Shown: positions 39,604 through 49,461, counted from the first letter of the stretch. The stretch is DNA of 64,000 nt from Sporomusa malonica (GCF_900176355.1 NZ_FWXI01000002.1:1-64000); one strand, 5' to 3'. Made by a program: numbers and translations. The notes: a model not told the origin generated them from the letters alone.

Positions 39604-40626
39604 ATGCAGATAGTCCGAGTTGAAGATGCCATTGGCAACGTGTTGTGTCATGACATTACCAAAATAGTACCTGGTGAATTTAAGGGGCAAGCGTTTAAGA
39701 AAGGTCACATCATTAAAGAACAAGATATCCCCAATCTTTTAAAGCTGGGGAAGGAACATTTGTATGTATGGGAGATTAAAGAGGGATTTGCACATGAGAA
39801 TGAAGCTGGAGTACGTATTGCCCGGGCAATAAAAGGACCAGGCCTTGTCCTGACTGAACCCAGTGAAGGTAAAGTAAATCTTATAGCAGAGTATGATGGA
39901 ATGTTCGCTGTGAATGAAGAGTTTCTAACAAGTATTAATATGATTGAGGAGGTTGTTGTTGCGACCCGTAACAACAACCGACCTGTAAAAAAAGGGGAAA
40001 TAGTTGCTGGTGTCCGGGTTATTCCCTTACTGATTAATGAAACAAAAATAGAAATGGTTGAAGCTATTGGTCGAAAAACCAATGTCACTGCCGTTACACC
40101 GTATCGCTCTTATAAAGTGGGAATTATTACGACAGGCAGCGAGGTTTATCATGGACGCATTCAAGACAAGTTTGGGCCGGTCGTAAAAGCAAAAGTTGAA
40201 GGATTTGGGTGCAAAGTAATGCAGCACATCCTTGTCCCGGATGATATGGAAAAAATATCGCAAGCTGTGAGTGCCTTGATCGCTAATGGTGCTGATTTGA
40301 TATTGACAACCGGAGGTATGTCGGTTGACCCGGATGATGTCACCCCAAGTGGAATCAGAAATGCAGGTGCGGAAATTGTAACCTACGGTGCGCCTGTATT
40401 GCCAGGATCGATGCTCATGGTGGCCTACTTGGGAAAGGTACCTATTTTAGGACTGCCAGGCTGTGTAATGTATCATAAAACGACTGTTTTTGACTTGGTT
40501 CTTCCGTTGGTTTTGTCCGGTCAACATATTACCAGACCCATGATCGTAAAGCTAGGGATGGGCGGCTTATGTCTGGAATGTGATGTTTGCCAGTACCCGG
40601 CCTGTTCCTTTGGTACTGGTGCGTAG
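39604..40626 (+). CDS. Molybdopterin-binding (MoeA/MogA-fold) protein
   Basis: 340 residues. The C-terminal half is a MoCF_biosynth domain ('YKVGIITTGSEVYHGRI', 'LILTTGGMSVDPDD', 'GLPGCVMYH'). The N-terminal half is unlike MoeA domain I/II and shorter. A short Cys-rich tail (CLECDVCQYPAC) is unusual. Related proteins in Clostridia lie beside Mo enzymes and are thought to process the cofactor. Ends 20 bp before moeA. Confidence 0.85.
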   Translation: MQIVRVEDAIGNVLCHDITKIVPGEFKGQAFKKGHIIKEQDIPNLLKLGKEHLYVWEIKEGFAHENEAGVRIARAIKGPGLVLTEPSEGKVNLIAEYDGMFAVNEEFLTSINMIEEVVVATRNNNRPVKKGEIVAGVRVIPLLINETKIEMVEAIGRKTNVTAVTPYRSYKVGIITTGSEVYHGRIQDKFGPVVKAKVEGFGCKVMQHILVPDDMEKISQAVSALIANGADLILTTGGMSVDPDDVTPSGIRNAGAEIVTYGAPVLPGSMLMVAYLGKVPILGLPGCVMYHKTTVFDLVLPLVLSGQHITRPMIVKLGMGGLCLECDVCQYPACSFGTGA

Positions 40627-40646
40627 ATGGTAAGGGAGGGAAAAAA

Positions 40647-41894
40647 GTGAAAACAAGTATTTCCTTGGAAGAAGCCCAATCATCATTATTAGAATTAGTT
40701 CAGCCTGTGAAACAAAGTCAGGTATCTTTGTTTGATGCTGTAGGCCGAGTTTTATGCCGGGATATACAGTCAGGCGTAAACTTACCGACCTTTAATAAAT
40801 CTCCTTTGGATGGCTATGCGTTACAGGCAAAAGACACAGAACAAGCTGAATTATCCAATCCCGTAATACTCGAAGTTATCGAGGAGGTACGGGCTGGTTT
40901 TATGCCTGAAAACAAAGTGATTTCTGGAAGTACGATTAAGGTCATGACCGGAGCGCCTATACCTGAAGGTGCAAATGAGATTGTTAAATATGAGGATGTA
41001 AAGAGAGAGGGGAATTTCATTAAACTGTTTTATCCCCTTACACCTGGAAAAAATGTTATCCAGGCAGGGGAAGATGTACTACAAGGAGAGACGATTGCTC
41101 AAAGGGGTACTTTGTTGACGCCGCCACTCGTTGGTTTGTTAGCAGCTATTGGCGTGGCTGAAGTGCCGGTTTACGAAAAAGTTAAGATAGCCATCCTCAG
41201 CACAGGAGATGAGCTGTTAGACCCGTCCAAAGAATTGCTTCCGGGGAAAATATATAATAGCAATCTCCACAGTTTAGGTGCATTTTGCTCACAACTAGGG
41301 GCAGAGCCTATATCCATGGGGATTGTACCAGATGAAAAAGATGCGATTGTTGAGCGAATTACGCAAGCGCTAAAGGAGTCAGATCTGGTCATCACTACCG
41401 GGGGCGTTTCGGTAGGTGATTATGATGTTGTACCAGACGCTCTTAAGCAAATCGGTGCCGATAAAATTTTCTGGAAGGTTGATATGAAGCCCGGTTCACC
41501 GGTAATCGCTGCAAAACAAAATAATAAACTGATTATTGGCCTCTCTGGAAATCCTGCAGCAGCATTGATTACATTTGACTTGATCGTTGTACCCCTAATT
41601 AAAAAAATGATGGGGCTTGAGAAACAATTCCCCGCTAAAATTTTTGCAATTCTAACAGAAAACTTTAATAAGCCTAGTCAGCAACGGCGCTTTCTCCGGG
41701 CAAAAGTGCAGAGAAACAATGAAGTGAATTATGTAAAGCTTACAGGTGAACAAAGTAATGGGGTTTTAAAATCTATGATTGATTGCAACGCATTAATTGA
41801 TGTACCTGCAGGGAGTGGTCCACTCATTGCCGGACAAGAAGTTTCAGCAGTAGTTTTAGGTAATGATCATGGAAGCTTTATTGGGGAGGTCTAA
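40647..41894 (+). CDS. moeA: Molybdopterin molybdenumtransferase MoeA
   Basis: 415 residues from a GTG at 40647 (AGGGAGGG 8 nt upstream). 'LPTFNKSPLDGYAL', 'MTGAPIPEGANEIVKYED', 'ILSTGDELLDP', 'TTGGVSVGDYD' and 'GLSGNPAAALITF' are diagnostic. MoeA inserts molybdate (or tungstate) into adenylylated molybdopterin. Together with the preceding MoeA-like gene there are two potential metal-insertion proteins; in some organisms paralogues are specific for W and Mo, so this pair could have that division. Confidence 0.94.
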   Translation: MKTSISLEEAQSSLLELVQPVKQSQVSLFDAVGRVLCRDIQSGVNLPTFNKSPLDGYALQAKDTEQAELSNPVILEVIEEVRAGFMPENKVISGSTIKVMTGAPIPEGANEIVKYEDVKREGNFIKLFYPLTPGKNVIQAGEDVLQGETIAQRGTLLTPPLVGLLAAIGVAEVPVYEKVKIAILSTGDELLDPSKELLPGKIYNSNLHSLGAFCSQLGAEPISMGIVPDEKDAIVERITQALKESDLVITTGGVSVGDYDVVPDALKQIGADKIFWKVDMKPGSPVIAAKQNNKLIIGLSGNPAAALITFDLIVVPLIKKMMGLEKQFPAKIFAILTENFNKPSQQRRFLRAKVQRNNEVNYVKLTGEQSNGVLKSMIDCNALIDVPAGSGPLIAGQEVSAVVLGNDHGSFIGEV

Positions 41895-41896
41895 TT

Positions 41897-43156
41897 ATGA
41901 AAGGATTTCAAGCCCAGGAATTAATCCGAGTTATTGAAATCAACCGCGAAGTCTGCAAAGGCTGTGATTCCTGTAAGGCATTTTGCCCGACAGAAGCAAT
42001 CGACGGTAAATACGGAGCCGCGCATACTGTCAATAAGGAGAAGTGTATTTCGTGCGGTCAGTGTTTGGTAAACTGTCCTTTTGGGGCACCCAAGGATATG
42101 GTTGATGTTGTTGACAAAGTGATTGCGCAATTGAAAAACAAGCAACTAACTGTTGTCGGTACGATTGCACCGGCTGTACGGGTCGCCATTGGCGAAGAGT
42201 TTGGGATGGAGCCAGGCAGTTTAGTCACTAAAAAGCTTTATGGAACTCTCAAACAAGCCGGATTTAAAATTCTGGACACGAACTTTACTGCCGATCAAAC
42301 AATTATGGAAGAAGGCATGGAACTAATCGCCAAAATCCGGCACTATGCACTGGGAGAGCCTGCTACCCATCAGCTTGGACCGCTGCCGCAATTTACATCC
42401 TGCTGTCCGGCCTGGATCAGATATGTAGAACTGTACTACCCCGAGCTTATTCCCAATTTGTCTTCTGCTAAGTCGCCGATGATGATGGCTGGTGCTTTGG
42501 CTAAGACTTATGGCGCAAAAGAAGTGTGGAAGGTAAAGCCTGAAGATATCTTTATGGTGGGTATTATGCCTTGCACCGCCAAGAAGTTCGAAGCATCAAG
42601 ACCAGAGTTTGACAGTGCTGCGCACTATTGGCGCAAGCAAGGGAAAGAGGGACATTATCCTGACGTGGATGTAGTGCTTACAACCCGGGATTTGGCTCGT
42701 TTATTCAAAAAAATGAACATCGACTTTACCAATGTTCCCGAATTTGCCGATAAAGATAATCCTTTAGCCCAATATAGTGGTGCGGGAACGATATTCGGCA
42801 ATACTGGTGGCGTAATGGAGGCTGCTTTACGCACCGCTTATTTTGTTATTACCGGACAAGAACTGGACGTTCTTGAATTTAAGCCAGTACGGGGGCTTGC
42901 TGGTGTGAAGGAAGCCAGCGTCACCATGAAAGACGTTAAAACCGGCAAAGAGGTTACTCTAAAAGTAGCTGTCGCGCATGGTATCAAAGATAACGTTAAG
43001 CCACTGTTAGAACAAGTAAAAGCTAAAAAATCACCGTATCATTTTATTGAAATAATGAACTGTCCTGGCGGCTGTGTTAATGGCGGCGGTCAGCCTGTTA
43101 ATCCCATGGGCACCTCATGGCTTGGTAAAGCAAAGGCTATGCTGCCTTGGGCCTAA
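41897..43156 (+). CDS. hydA: [FeFe] hydrogenase large subunit
   Basis: 419 residues. Two N-terminal [4Fe-4S] motifs (CKGCDSCKAFCP, CISCGQCLVNCP) and all three H-cluster motifs: TSCCPAW at about residue 170, MPCTAKK at about 227, and EIMNCPGGCVNGGGQP near 383. It lacks the C-terminal small-subunit part, which is encoded by the next gene. This is the periplasmic, two-subunit type, here co-encoded with cytochrome b. No maturation genes (hydE, hydF, hydG) are in the window. It starts 2 bp after moeA. Confidence 0.95.
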   Translation: MKGFQAQELIRVIEINREVCKGCDSCKAFCPTEAIDGKYGAAHTVNKEKCISCGQCLVNCPFGAPKDMVDVVDKVIAQLKNKQLTVVGTIAPAVRVAIGEEFGMEPGSLVTKKLYGTLKQAGFKILDTNFTADQTIMEEGMELIAKIRHYALGEPATHQLGPLPQFTSCCPAWIRYVELYYPELIPNLSSAKSPMMMAGALAKTYGAKEVWKVKPEDIFMVGIMPCTAKKFEASRPEFDSAAHYWRKQGKEGHYPDVDVVLTTRDLARLFKKMNIDFTNVPEFADKDNPLAQYSGAGTIFGNTGGVMEAALRTAYFVITGQELDVLEFKPVRGLAGVKEASVTMKDVKTGKEVTLKVAVAHGIKDNVKPLLEQVKAKKSPYHFIEIMNCPGGCVNGGGQPVNPMGTSWLGKAKAMLPWA

Positions 43157-43186
43157 GGCCTAATGAACATCACTAGGAGGTAAAGT

Positions 43187-43498
43187 ATGGCACGTTATGA
43201 TTATGTGGAAAAAGCCGTAAAAGTTTCCCGGCGGGAATTTCTCGGTCTTGTGGGCGTAGCTGGCGCAATTATGTGGACCGGTGCCTATGTAGCGACAGAT
43301 TTGGTACAGGACCGGACAAAATATATCAAAATGAGAGCCCAGGGCATCTATAAAGACGACGCCAAAGCTGAAATCCGGCAAAGTCACAACAACAAAGCGG
43401 TACAGGATGTATACGCCAAGTTCGCCCAAAACCCCCTGAGTCACTTGGCGGAAGAATTGTTCCATACTAAATATGTTAATCGCACTCAATTAGGGTAA
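43187..43498 (+). CDS. hydB: [FeFe] hydrogenase small subunit with Tat signal
   Basis: 103 residues, RBS TAGGAGG. N-terminal VSRREFLGLVG is a Tat motif followed by a hydrophobic stretch, so the small subunit carries the export signal for the complex, as in Desulfovibrio. The C-terminal part matches the hydrogenase small-subunit family ('MRAQGIYKDDA', 'FAQNPLSHLAEELFHTKY'). The large subunit has no signal and should be exported piggyback. Confidence 0.92.
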   Translation: MARYDYVEKAVKVSRREFLGLVGVAGAIMWTGAYVATDLVQDRTKYIKMRAQGIYKDDAKAEIRQSHNNKAVQDVYAKFAQNPLSHLAEELFHTKYVNRTQLG

Positions 43499-43513
43499 GG
43501 AGGAGGATTTGCT

Positions 43514-44215
43514 ATGAGTCAGCATGAGGCGCATGGGACACGGGTGCTAAAACATCCTTTTGTTTCCCGCCTGTTTCATTGGGGTTTGATTTTAGGTTTT
43601 TTACCGGCAGCCATTACTGGTTTTTTTATCTGGCTCAAGCCGTTTAGCGGTGATTTTCAGAATCTTGTAATGCAAATCCACATTAGTGGCGCGGTTATAC
43701 TGACCGTTGCCGTTATCTATTATTGTATTTTTGGGTTTGACCGCATTGTTGCTTTTGTGCGGCGGATTTTTAGTTGGGATGATCGTGATATTGGCTGGAT
43801 GATGGTAGGCGGCGGCTATCCGCAAAAAATGCTGCTAGGCAAGACCATCCCTGTGCCACCTATGGGCAAGATGAATTCCGGACAGAAGATGATGGGAATT
43901 GGCATGTTAATAGGTGGCATTATTTTAATTGTAACCGGATGGGGACTGTATGCGTTTATTCCGGTCGCGCCGAAACTAGCTATGTACTGGTTTGATATGA
44001 TCCACCTGGTACTGGGGGTACTTTTAGGGCTGGGGGTATTTATGCACATTTTCCTTGGCATTTACAATTGGGGTGAGTTTCTGGCCATGTTTGGCGACGG
44101 AACCCAGCCTTTAAGCGAAGCCAAGCATCACAATCCAGTATGGGTTGAAAATGAAATTGAACAGATAAAAAAAGACGGTACCGTACCTGTCGCCGGTCAA
44201 CAGCAAGCTGGGTAA
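43514..44215 (+). CDS. Cytochrome b subunit of membrane-bound hydrogenase/formate dehydrogenase type
   Basis: 233 residues, four predicted helices with candidate haem-ligand His in 'RLFHWGLI', 'MQIHISG', 'DMIHLVLG' and 'VFMHIFLG'. Resembles FdnI/HydC-type cytochrome b561 proteins. RBS AGGAGGA, 15 bp after the small subunit. Together the three genes would oxidise hydrogen outside the membrane and pass electrons to the quinone pool, which could feed the NrfD-linked enzyme of operon 3. Confidence 0.9.
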   Translation: MSQHEAHGTRVLKHPFVSRLFHWGLILGFLPAAITGFFIWLKPFSGDFQNLVMQIHISGAVILTVAVIYYCIFGFDRIVAFVRRIFSWDDRDIGWMMVGGGYPQKMLLGKTIPVPPMGKMNSGQKMMGIGMLIGGIILIVTGWGLYAFIPVAPKLAMYWFDMIHLVLGVLLGLGVFMHIFLGIYNWGEFLAMFGDGTQPLSEAKHHNPVWVENEIEQIKKDGTVPVAGQQQAG

Positions 44216-44322
44216 AAGAAACTGGTAAAAATCTCGTTCATGTAGCTTTTTCCGGAACGAGACGCGTGGTTCAAGGTTCGTACAAATCTATGATGACTGC
44301 AAGTTACATGAGGAGAAAAATT

Positions 44323-46296
44323 GTGAAGAGTATTAGAATCAAACTGGTGGTAACAGTTGCTGCCTTATTTGTATTTGCCCTGAGTTTATTGGCCGGCTTA
44401 AACTATTGGCAAGCTAAAAACATAATAATACAAGATGTCGAAGCAGAGCTTACCAATATGTCTAAAAACTGCTCCCAAGAAACGGCAGAATGGCTTGAAC
44501 GAACGAAATCGGAAATAGCAGGACTTGCTCGTTCGCCTGTTATTACCACCGGCAAAAGGGAAGAGATTGTTCCGTATCTGGCTGCAGAACTCAACACTGC
44601 AAAAATTTATGAAAGCCTGATATGGATCGATAATGCGGGGAATTATTTCGATTTCAAAGGAGAAACCGGAACTTTAGCAGAACGTGAGTATTTTAAACGG
44701 TCAATAAAGGGTGAGACAGTCATTTCCGACCCGGTAATTTCCAAAAAAACTAATAATCCAATTGTTATTATTTCGCTCCCTATTCGCAATGAGAACCGCA
44801 TAATCGGCGTTTTGGCTGGTGCAATTAATATTGAAGCAGTAGAAAAACTGGTTTTGGGAGTAAAAACAGGCGAAACCGGTTATGCCTATGTTATTCAAGG
44901 CGATGGTGTAATCATCTTCCATCCAAACAAAGATATTGCCCTCAAAGTCAGTAGTCTCACTGACCCGAATGCGACCCCTGCGCTAAAAGCGGCTACAGAA
45001 AAAATGACCAAAGGGGAGCAAGGGCTTGTAAGTTATGAATATCTGGGTGTTAATAAATATCTGGCCTATGCGCCAATTAAGGGAACCAACTGGTCTTTAG
45101 GCGTAAATGTGCCTGTAAGTGAAATTATTGCGAAGTTAAATACATTTACATGGACATCGCTTGCAATAAGTATTGTAGTGTTGATTTTGGCCATTTTTGT
45201 TGTATTTATTACGGCGACCTGGATTTGTAAGCCGCTGAAAGCGCTTGAATCTGCCGCTAATGGTATTGCTGACGGTGACCTCACAGTGACTAACATTGAT
45301 GTACACTCCGGAGATGAATTGGAACATCTGTCCCGCATCTTTGAAACCATGGTAAGCAATTTGCGCAGCCTGGTACAACAAATCAACGATTCTTCACAGC
45401 AGGTAGCCGCTTCATCGCAACAGCTAACAGCCAACGCTGAACAGTCAGCTCAAGTCGCTGGTCAGGTCGCCGCCTCCATTACAGACACGGCCCAGGGAGT
45501 CGACTGTCAGGTAACTACTGTAGATAAAGCACTGCAATTAGTAGAAAAAATTGCAGCCGGCGCACAGGAAGAAGCCGTTAAGACTGAGAATTCAATAGTA
45601 ATTGCCAATAAGGCAGTCGAGGCAGCTACGGCAGGAAATAAGGCCGTGGACATTGCCGTTAGTCAGATGAATCATATCCGGCAAACAGTTGAAACTTCGT
45701 CCCAGGTTGTTGCCGAGCTGGGTGAACAGTCAAAGGAAATTGGACAAATTGTCGAAACGATTTCAGGGATTGCCGCTCAAACCAATCTTCTGGCCCTGAA
45801 CGCGGCCATAGAAGCGGCGCGGGCAGGCGAGCAAGGCCGGGGTTTTGCCGTAGTAGCCGAGGAGGTTCGCAAATTGGCCGAACAATCGCAAGAGGCGGCC
45901 AAACAGATTGCAACCCTCATTGGCGATATCCAGGGCAAAACGGACAAGGCAGTAGTAGCCATGGTTAAGGGTACACAGGAAGTAAGGCGTGGTTCCGAAG
46001 TAGTCGATCAAGCGGGCCAGTCTTTTCTTGATATTGACAGACATATCAAAGAAGTTGCAGCCATTGCACAAGGAACGGCCAGCGGTATGAAACAACTAGT
46101 AGGCAGCAGTCAGCAAGTCGTTGAATCTATGCAAGGCGTTGAACACATCAGTCGTGAAATTTCCAGCCAGACGCAAACTATTTCTGCTGCCTCAGAGGAA
46201 CAGTCGGCATCAATGGAAGAAATTGCTTCCTCAAGCCACCACTTAGCTCAACTTGCAGAACAATTGCAAAGTGCAGTTAACCGGTTTAAATTGTAG
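44323..46296 (+). CDS. Methyl-accepting chemotaxis protein with dCACHE sensor
   Basis: 657 residues from a GTG at 44323 (AGGAG 8 nt upstream). One N-terminal helix, a double CACHE extracytoplasmic sensor (about 35-275), a second helix, HAMP (about 300-355) and the signalling domain with the hairpin tip 'IAAQTNLLALNAAIEAARAGEQGRGFAVVA' region near 485-515. The longer upstream frame lacks an RBS. Ligand not predictable. Its gene follows the hydrogenase cluster by 107 bp on the same strand. Confidence 0.93.
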   Translation: MKSIRIKLVVTVAALFVFALSLLAGLNYWQAKNIIIQDVEAELTNMSKNCSQETAEWLERTKSEIAGLARSPVITTGKREEIVPYLAAELNTAKIYESLIWIDNAGNYFDFKGETGTLAEREYFKRSIKGETVISDPVISKKTNNPIVIISLPIRNENRIIGVLAGAINIEAVEKLVLGVKTGETGYAYVIQGDGVIIFHPNKDIALKVSSLTDPNATPALKAATEKMTKGEQGLVSYEYLGVNKYLAYAPIKGTNWSLGVNVPVSEIIAKLNTFTWTSLAISIVVLILAIFVVFITATWICKPLKALESAANGIADGDLTVTNIDVHSGDELEHLSRIFETMVSNLRSLVQQINDSSQQVAASSQQLTANAEQSAQVAGQVAASITDTAQGVDCQVTTVDKALQLVEKIAAGAQEEAVKTENSIVIANKAVEAATAGNKAVDIAVSQMNHIRQTVETSSQVVAELGEQSKEIGQIVETISGIAAQTNLLALNAAIEAARAGEQGRGFAVVAEEVRKLAEQSQEAAKQIATLIGDIQGKTDKAVVAMVKGTQEVRRGSEVVDQAGQSFLDIDRHIKEVAAIAQGTASGMKQLVGSSQQVVESMQGVEHISREISSQTQTISAASEEQSASMEEIASSSHHLAQLAEQLQSAVNRFKL

Positions 46297-46333
46297 GATT
46301 AAAAAAATTATGCATCTGTTAGGGGGCAATGTC

Positions 46334-46945
46334 ATGGCAGTTAGCGGTATAATTTTGGCAGGAGGGCGCAGTTCGCGGATGGGGCGGGACAAGACGCTGC
46401 TATCATTTAATAATGAAACACTTATCGAGCGGACGATAAAAAAACTATCGAGTTTTGTGGATGAAATTATTATTGCGAGTAATGATACAGCAAAATACAA
46501 TTTCAGTGATTTTAGGGAGGTACCTGATATTTATCCAGGTATGGGGCCGCTTGCCGGCATGCACGCTGGCCTGCGTGCAGCCCAAAATCAGTATTCGTTT
46601 ATAGTTTCCTGCGACATGCCGCTATTTACAGTAGAGCTGGCAAGGTACTTGCTTGAACGTAGAGCAGGATATGATGTAATAGCTCCTGAAATTCAACAAT
46701 GCTGGGAACCCCTGTGTGCCGTATACTCGCGCAACTGTATAACTCCTATCGAGCAGTGTTTACAGGCCGGTGTGAGTCAGGTATATCAATTTTATCCCCA
46801 GGTAAGAGTCCTTAAAATACCGGAAAGTGAATTACAGACGGTAGGAAACCTGGAGGAACTGTTTTACAACCTTAATACACCGGAGGACTTAAACCATCTT
46901 GATCGAAAAGGGAGATATGTAAAACAGGCAGTACGGACGTCTTGA
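46334..46945 (+). CDS. mobA: Molybdenum cofactor guanylyltransferase MobA
   Basis: 203 residues from the ATG at 46334 (TTAGGGGG 9 nt upstream). 'GIILAGGRSSRMGRDKTLL' is the nucleotide-binding signature, followed by 'VSCDMPLF' and 'WEPLCAVY'. It attaches GMP to molybdopterin to make the MGD cofactor that all three enzymes here need. An earlier in-frame start would overlap the chemoreceptor gene and adds 27 unrelated residues. Confidence 0.93.
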   Translation: MAVSGIILAGGRSSRMGRDKTLLSFNNETLIERTIKKLSSFVDEIIIASNDTAKYNFSDFREVPDIYPGMGPLAGMHAGLRAAQNQYSFIVSCDMPLFTVELARYLLERRAGYDVIAPEIQQCWEPLCAVYSRNCITPIEQCLQAGVSQVYQFYPQVRVLKIPESELQTVGNLEELFYNLNTPEDLNHLDRKGRYVKQAVRTS

Positions 46946-46982
46946 ATTTTGGGTGGCCAATTAGTTGGGAAAGAGAGTTATT

Positions 46983-47861
46983 ATGCGATATGAAGGAGAT
47001 ATTTACAGTCCCCATATAGCAGGGGACGATTATATATTGCAGTGTACAATTGGGTGCAGTCATAATCAATGTACATTTTGCAATATGTATAAAGATAAGG
47101 AATACCGCGTCCGTGAACTAAATGAAATTCTTAAAGACATTGATCTTGCAAAAGAATATTATGGTGATGTGGAAAAGGTGTTTCTTGCAGATGGTGATGC
47201 TCTAAGCATGCCGGCCGAAGATCTAATAAAGATATTAAAGTACCTGTATGATACCTTTCCCGGCCTCACATATGTTGGGATTTATGCTAGTGCAGTTAGC
47301 ATACTGAGCAAAACTCTTGCTGAATTGATAGAACTTCAAAACAATGGATTGGTTGAGGCGCATCTGGGGGTGGAAAGTGGAGATGAAGAAATTCTCCGTG
47401 ATATACGCAAAGGGGTCAGCTATGAGGAAATGGTTCAAGCCGGGAGAAAGGTAAGGCAAGCAGGTATACATCTGTTTGTTACCGTGATTTTAGGGCTGGC
47501 GGGAAAAACACCTAAAGCTCGGGATCATGCAAAGAGTACAGCCCGAATTTGTAGTGAGATACAACCGGATTATATAGGCATGCTAACAATTATCGCACAG
47601 CCGGGAACCGAGCTCTATGAGAAAGTTCAGAGAAAGGAGTTTGAGACCCCTGCAGATATGGAAATACTGGAGGAAATGCGTCTGATGATTCAGGATCTGG
47701 AATTGGAACACTCCGGCATTACTTCGATTCATCCATCCAACTGTATTTACTTGGAAAGCAGGTTGCCCGAAGGTAAAGACGAACTGCTGCAAATGTTTAC
47801 TCGGATTATTGACGGTAAAGACGTTTCACTTCTTCGTCCCCGGGATACGGGAAGGGTGTAA
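46983..47861 (+). CDS. Radical SAM protein (Elp3/MiaB-like fold)
   Basis: 292 residues from the ATG at 46983 (AAAGAGAG 7 nt upstream). The cluster motif is CSHNQCTFC (C-x4-C-x2-C) in 'QCTIGCSHNQCTFCNMY'. 'VFLADGDAL', 'YASAVSI', 'VEAHLGVESGDEEIL' are typical of the Elp3/NifB radical SAM subfamily. Many anaerobes have one such protein of unknown substrate. It follows mobA by 37 bp, so a link to cofactor metabolism is possible. Confidence 0.88.
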   Translation: MRYEGDIYSPHIAGDDYILQCTIGCSHNQCTFCNMYKDKEYRVRELNEILKDIDLAKEYYGDVEKVFLADGDALSMPAEDLIKILKYLYDTFPGLTYVGIYASAVSILSKTLAELIELQNNGLVEAHLGVESGDEEILRDIRKGVSYEEMVQAGRKVRQAGIHLFVTVILGLAGKTPKARDHAKSTARICSEIQPDYIGMLTIIAQPGTELYEKVQRKEFETPADMEILEEMRLMIQDLELEHSGITSIHPSNCIYLESRLPEGKDELLQMFTRIIDGKDVSLLRPRDTGRV

Positions 47862-47961
47862 TGGTAAATATATACTTGACAAACACCGATAAAGAATAGC
47901 GTTACTTATTGGCGGGGGTTGCGTTAAATTATAGGTAAGACTAAAGAGTGGTGATAGTTGA

Positions 47962-48540
47962 TTGCCAGATGATGAAAATCTCATGATTGCCAAAGCCAAA
48001 GACGGCGACCGCACAGCGCTCAATGCGTTGGTTGTCAGCCATTGGCCTTATGTCTACCGCCTGGCTTTAGCTAAAACCGGCAATCCAGACGATGCCCAGG
48101 AGATCGCACAAGACGCTTTCCTCAGGGCTTTGGCAGCACTGCCGCGTTATAAAGAGATGAGCGCCACCTTTAAGACCTATCTATCACGTATTGCCCTTAA
48201 CCTTATTACCGACTATTATCGCAAACGTGGCCGTGCCCCCCAAGTGGTCGATATTGATGAATACAATGCCCCAATTATTGATACTGGCTCTCGGCCTGAC
48301 GAGGCGGTTATAAGTACTGAGCGGCGCCAAGAAGTAGCCAAACTACTCGCGCTCTTGCCTAACGAGCAGCGGCAGGTGATTGAACTTAGAATTATTCAAG
48401 GCGTGGCAGTAGCCGATGCTGCCAGGATTATGGGGAAAAGCGGCGCCGCTGTGAAAATGCTGCAGCAGCGGGCGCTTAAAAGACTTAAAGATTTATTTGC
48501 CGAGAATGGCATTACAGGAGGTGAAGCTGGTGCAGGATAA
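47962..48540 (+). CDS. ECF-family RNA polymerase sigma factor
   Basis: 192 residues from a TTG with GTGGTGA upstream. Region 2 shows 'NPDDAQEIAQDAFLRALAALPRY' and region 4 'LPNEQRQVIELRIIQGVAVADAARIMGKSGAAVKMLQQRALKRL'-type helices (about residues 125-175). It should direct transcription of a small regulon, probably for envelope stress. A TTGACA at about 47877 upstream may belong to its promoter. The anti-sigma gene overlaps its 3' end. Confidence 0.92.
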   Translation: MPDDENLMIAKAKDGDRTALNALVVSHWPYVYRLALAKTGNPDDAQEIAQDAFLRALAALPRYKEMSATFKTYLSRIALNLITDYYRKRGRAPQVVDIDEYNAPIIDTGSRPDEAVISTERRQEVAKLLALLPNEQRQVIELRIIQGVAVADAARIMGKSGAAVKMLQQRALKRLKDLFAENGITGGEAGAG

Positions 48541-49438
48541 TGCTAATATTGAAAAGAAACAGGCAGAAGCATTGTCAGCTGCCATCGATGCCCTCAACCG
48601 AGGTGTGACGCCGGACGCTAGCCAAGAGGCCGAATTAGAAGAACTTCTGCTTACAGCAAAGCTGGTTAAGAACGCCGCTCAGGCGCCAGCTGAGCCGCCC
48701 CGGGCTGTGCTTAACAGCATTGTTAATCAGGCTGCGAATACCATTGCCCAGGAAAAACGTAAAAAACGCCTGGCCTGGGGCTTTGCCGGTCTGTCTGGTG
48801 CTGTAGCCGCAGTTTTACTAGTGGCACTTCTGAATGTTGTGCCGCCGGTCAGCCCGGAGCAGGAGCTGGCTAAATCGCAGCAGCTTGCACCTCCCCCGCC
48901 TGCCGAAGTGACGCCACCGGCGACAATTGCTAAACCATCACCTGATTTATTACCGCCACCAGCTTCACCTGCTAAACAGGAGGCCACCCCCAAAGCCATT
49001 ACACCTGAAACTGAGGCTATAAAACAGCCGACTGCCACTGAGCAGTTGCCTAGTGTTGGCCTTGCCCCGTCCCCTTCATCAGTCCCCGCATCCAGTGATA
49101 CCATGCTGGCTTTGGCTGAGCGCAAAGCCGATGTTGTCACCATTGACGCTGTCAGCAAAGTCATCCGGCAGGTTTATCACCAAGGGGCGCCTGACGAAAT
49201 CATCATTACTCAGGCTCCAAAACGTCAGAGTACTCTGCGTATTGCCCCCAAACCATCAGAAGCCCAAGTTAAAATGGCCGCTCCTGTTCCCAATGAATCA
49301 GTAGAAATAAAACCGCCGAACCGTAATAAAGTGACAATTACTGTCGATAACAGCGAAGTAACCCTCGAAGGCGCAGCCACAGAGCAAGAACTGTTGAACC
49401 TTTCAAAGACGCTGACCAAGGTAAGTGTCGCAAAATAA
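48530..49438 (+). CDS. Probable anti-sigma factor (single-pass membrane protein)
   Basis: 302 residues from the GTG at 48530, chosen because ACAGGAGGTG is 8 nt upstream and it overlaps the sigma gene by 11 nt. Cytoplasmic helical part (1-75), one helix around 'WGFAGLSGAVAAVLLVALL' (about 80-100), then a Pro/Ala/Thr-rich extracytoplasmic linker and a small C-terminal domain. Gene order and topology suit a membrane-anchored anti-sigma factor for the preceding sigma factor, though no ZAS zinc motif is visible. Confidence 0.75.
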   Translation: MQDNANIEKKQAEALSAAIDALNRGVTPDASQEAELEELLLTAKLVKNAAQAPAEPPRAVLNSIVNQAANTIAQEKRKKRLAWGFAGLSGAVAAVLLVALLNVVPPVSPEQELAKSQQLAPPPPAEVTPPATIAKPSPDLLPPPASPAKQEATPKAITPETEAIKQPTATEQLPSVGLAPSPSSVPASSDTMLALAERKADVVTIDAVSKVIRQVYHQGAPDEIIITQAPKRQSTLRIAPKPSEAQVKMAAPVPNESVEIKPPNRNKVTITVDNSEVTLEGAATEQELLNLSKTLTKVSVAK

Positions 49439-49461
49439 AGTAGACTTAGCTTCAGATAAAA

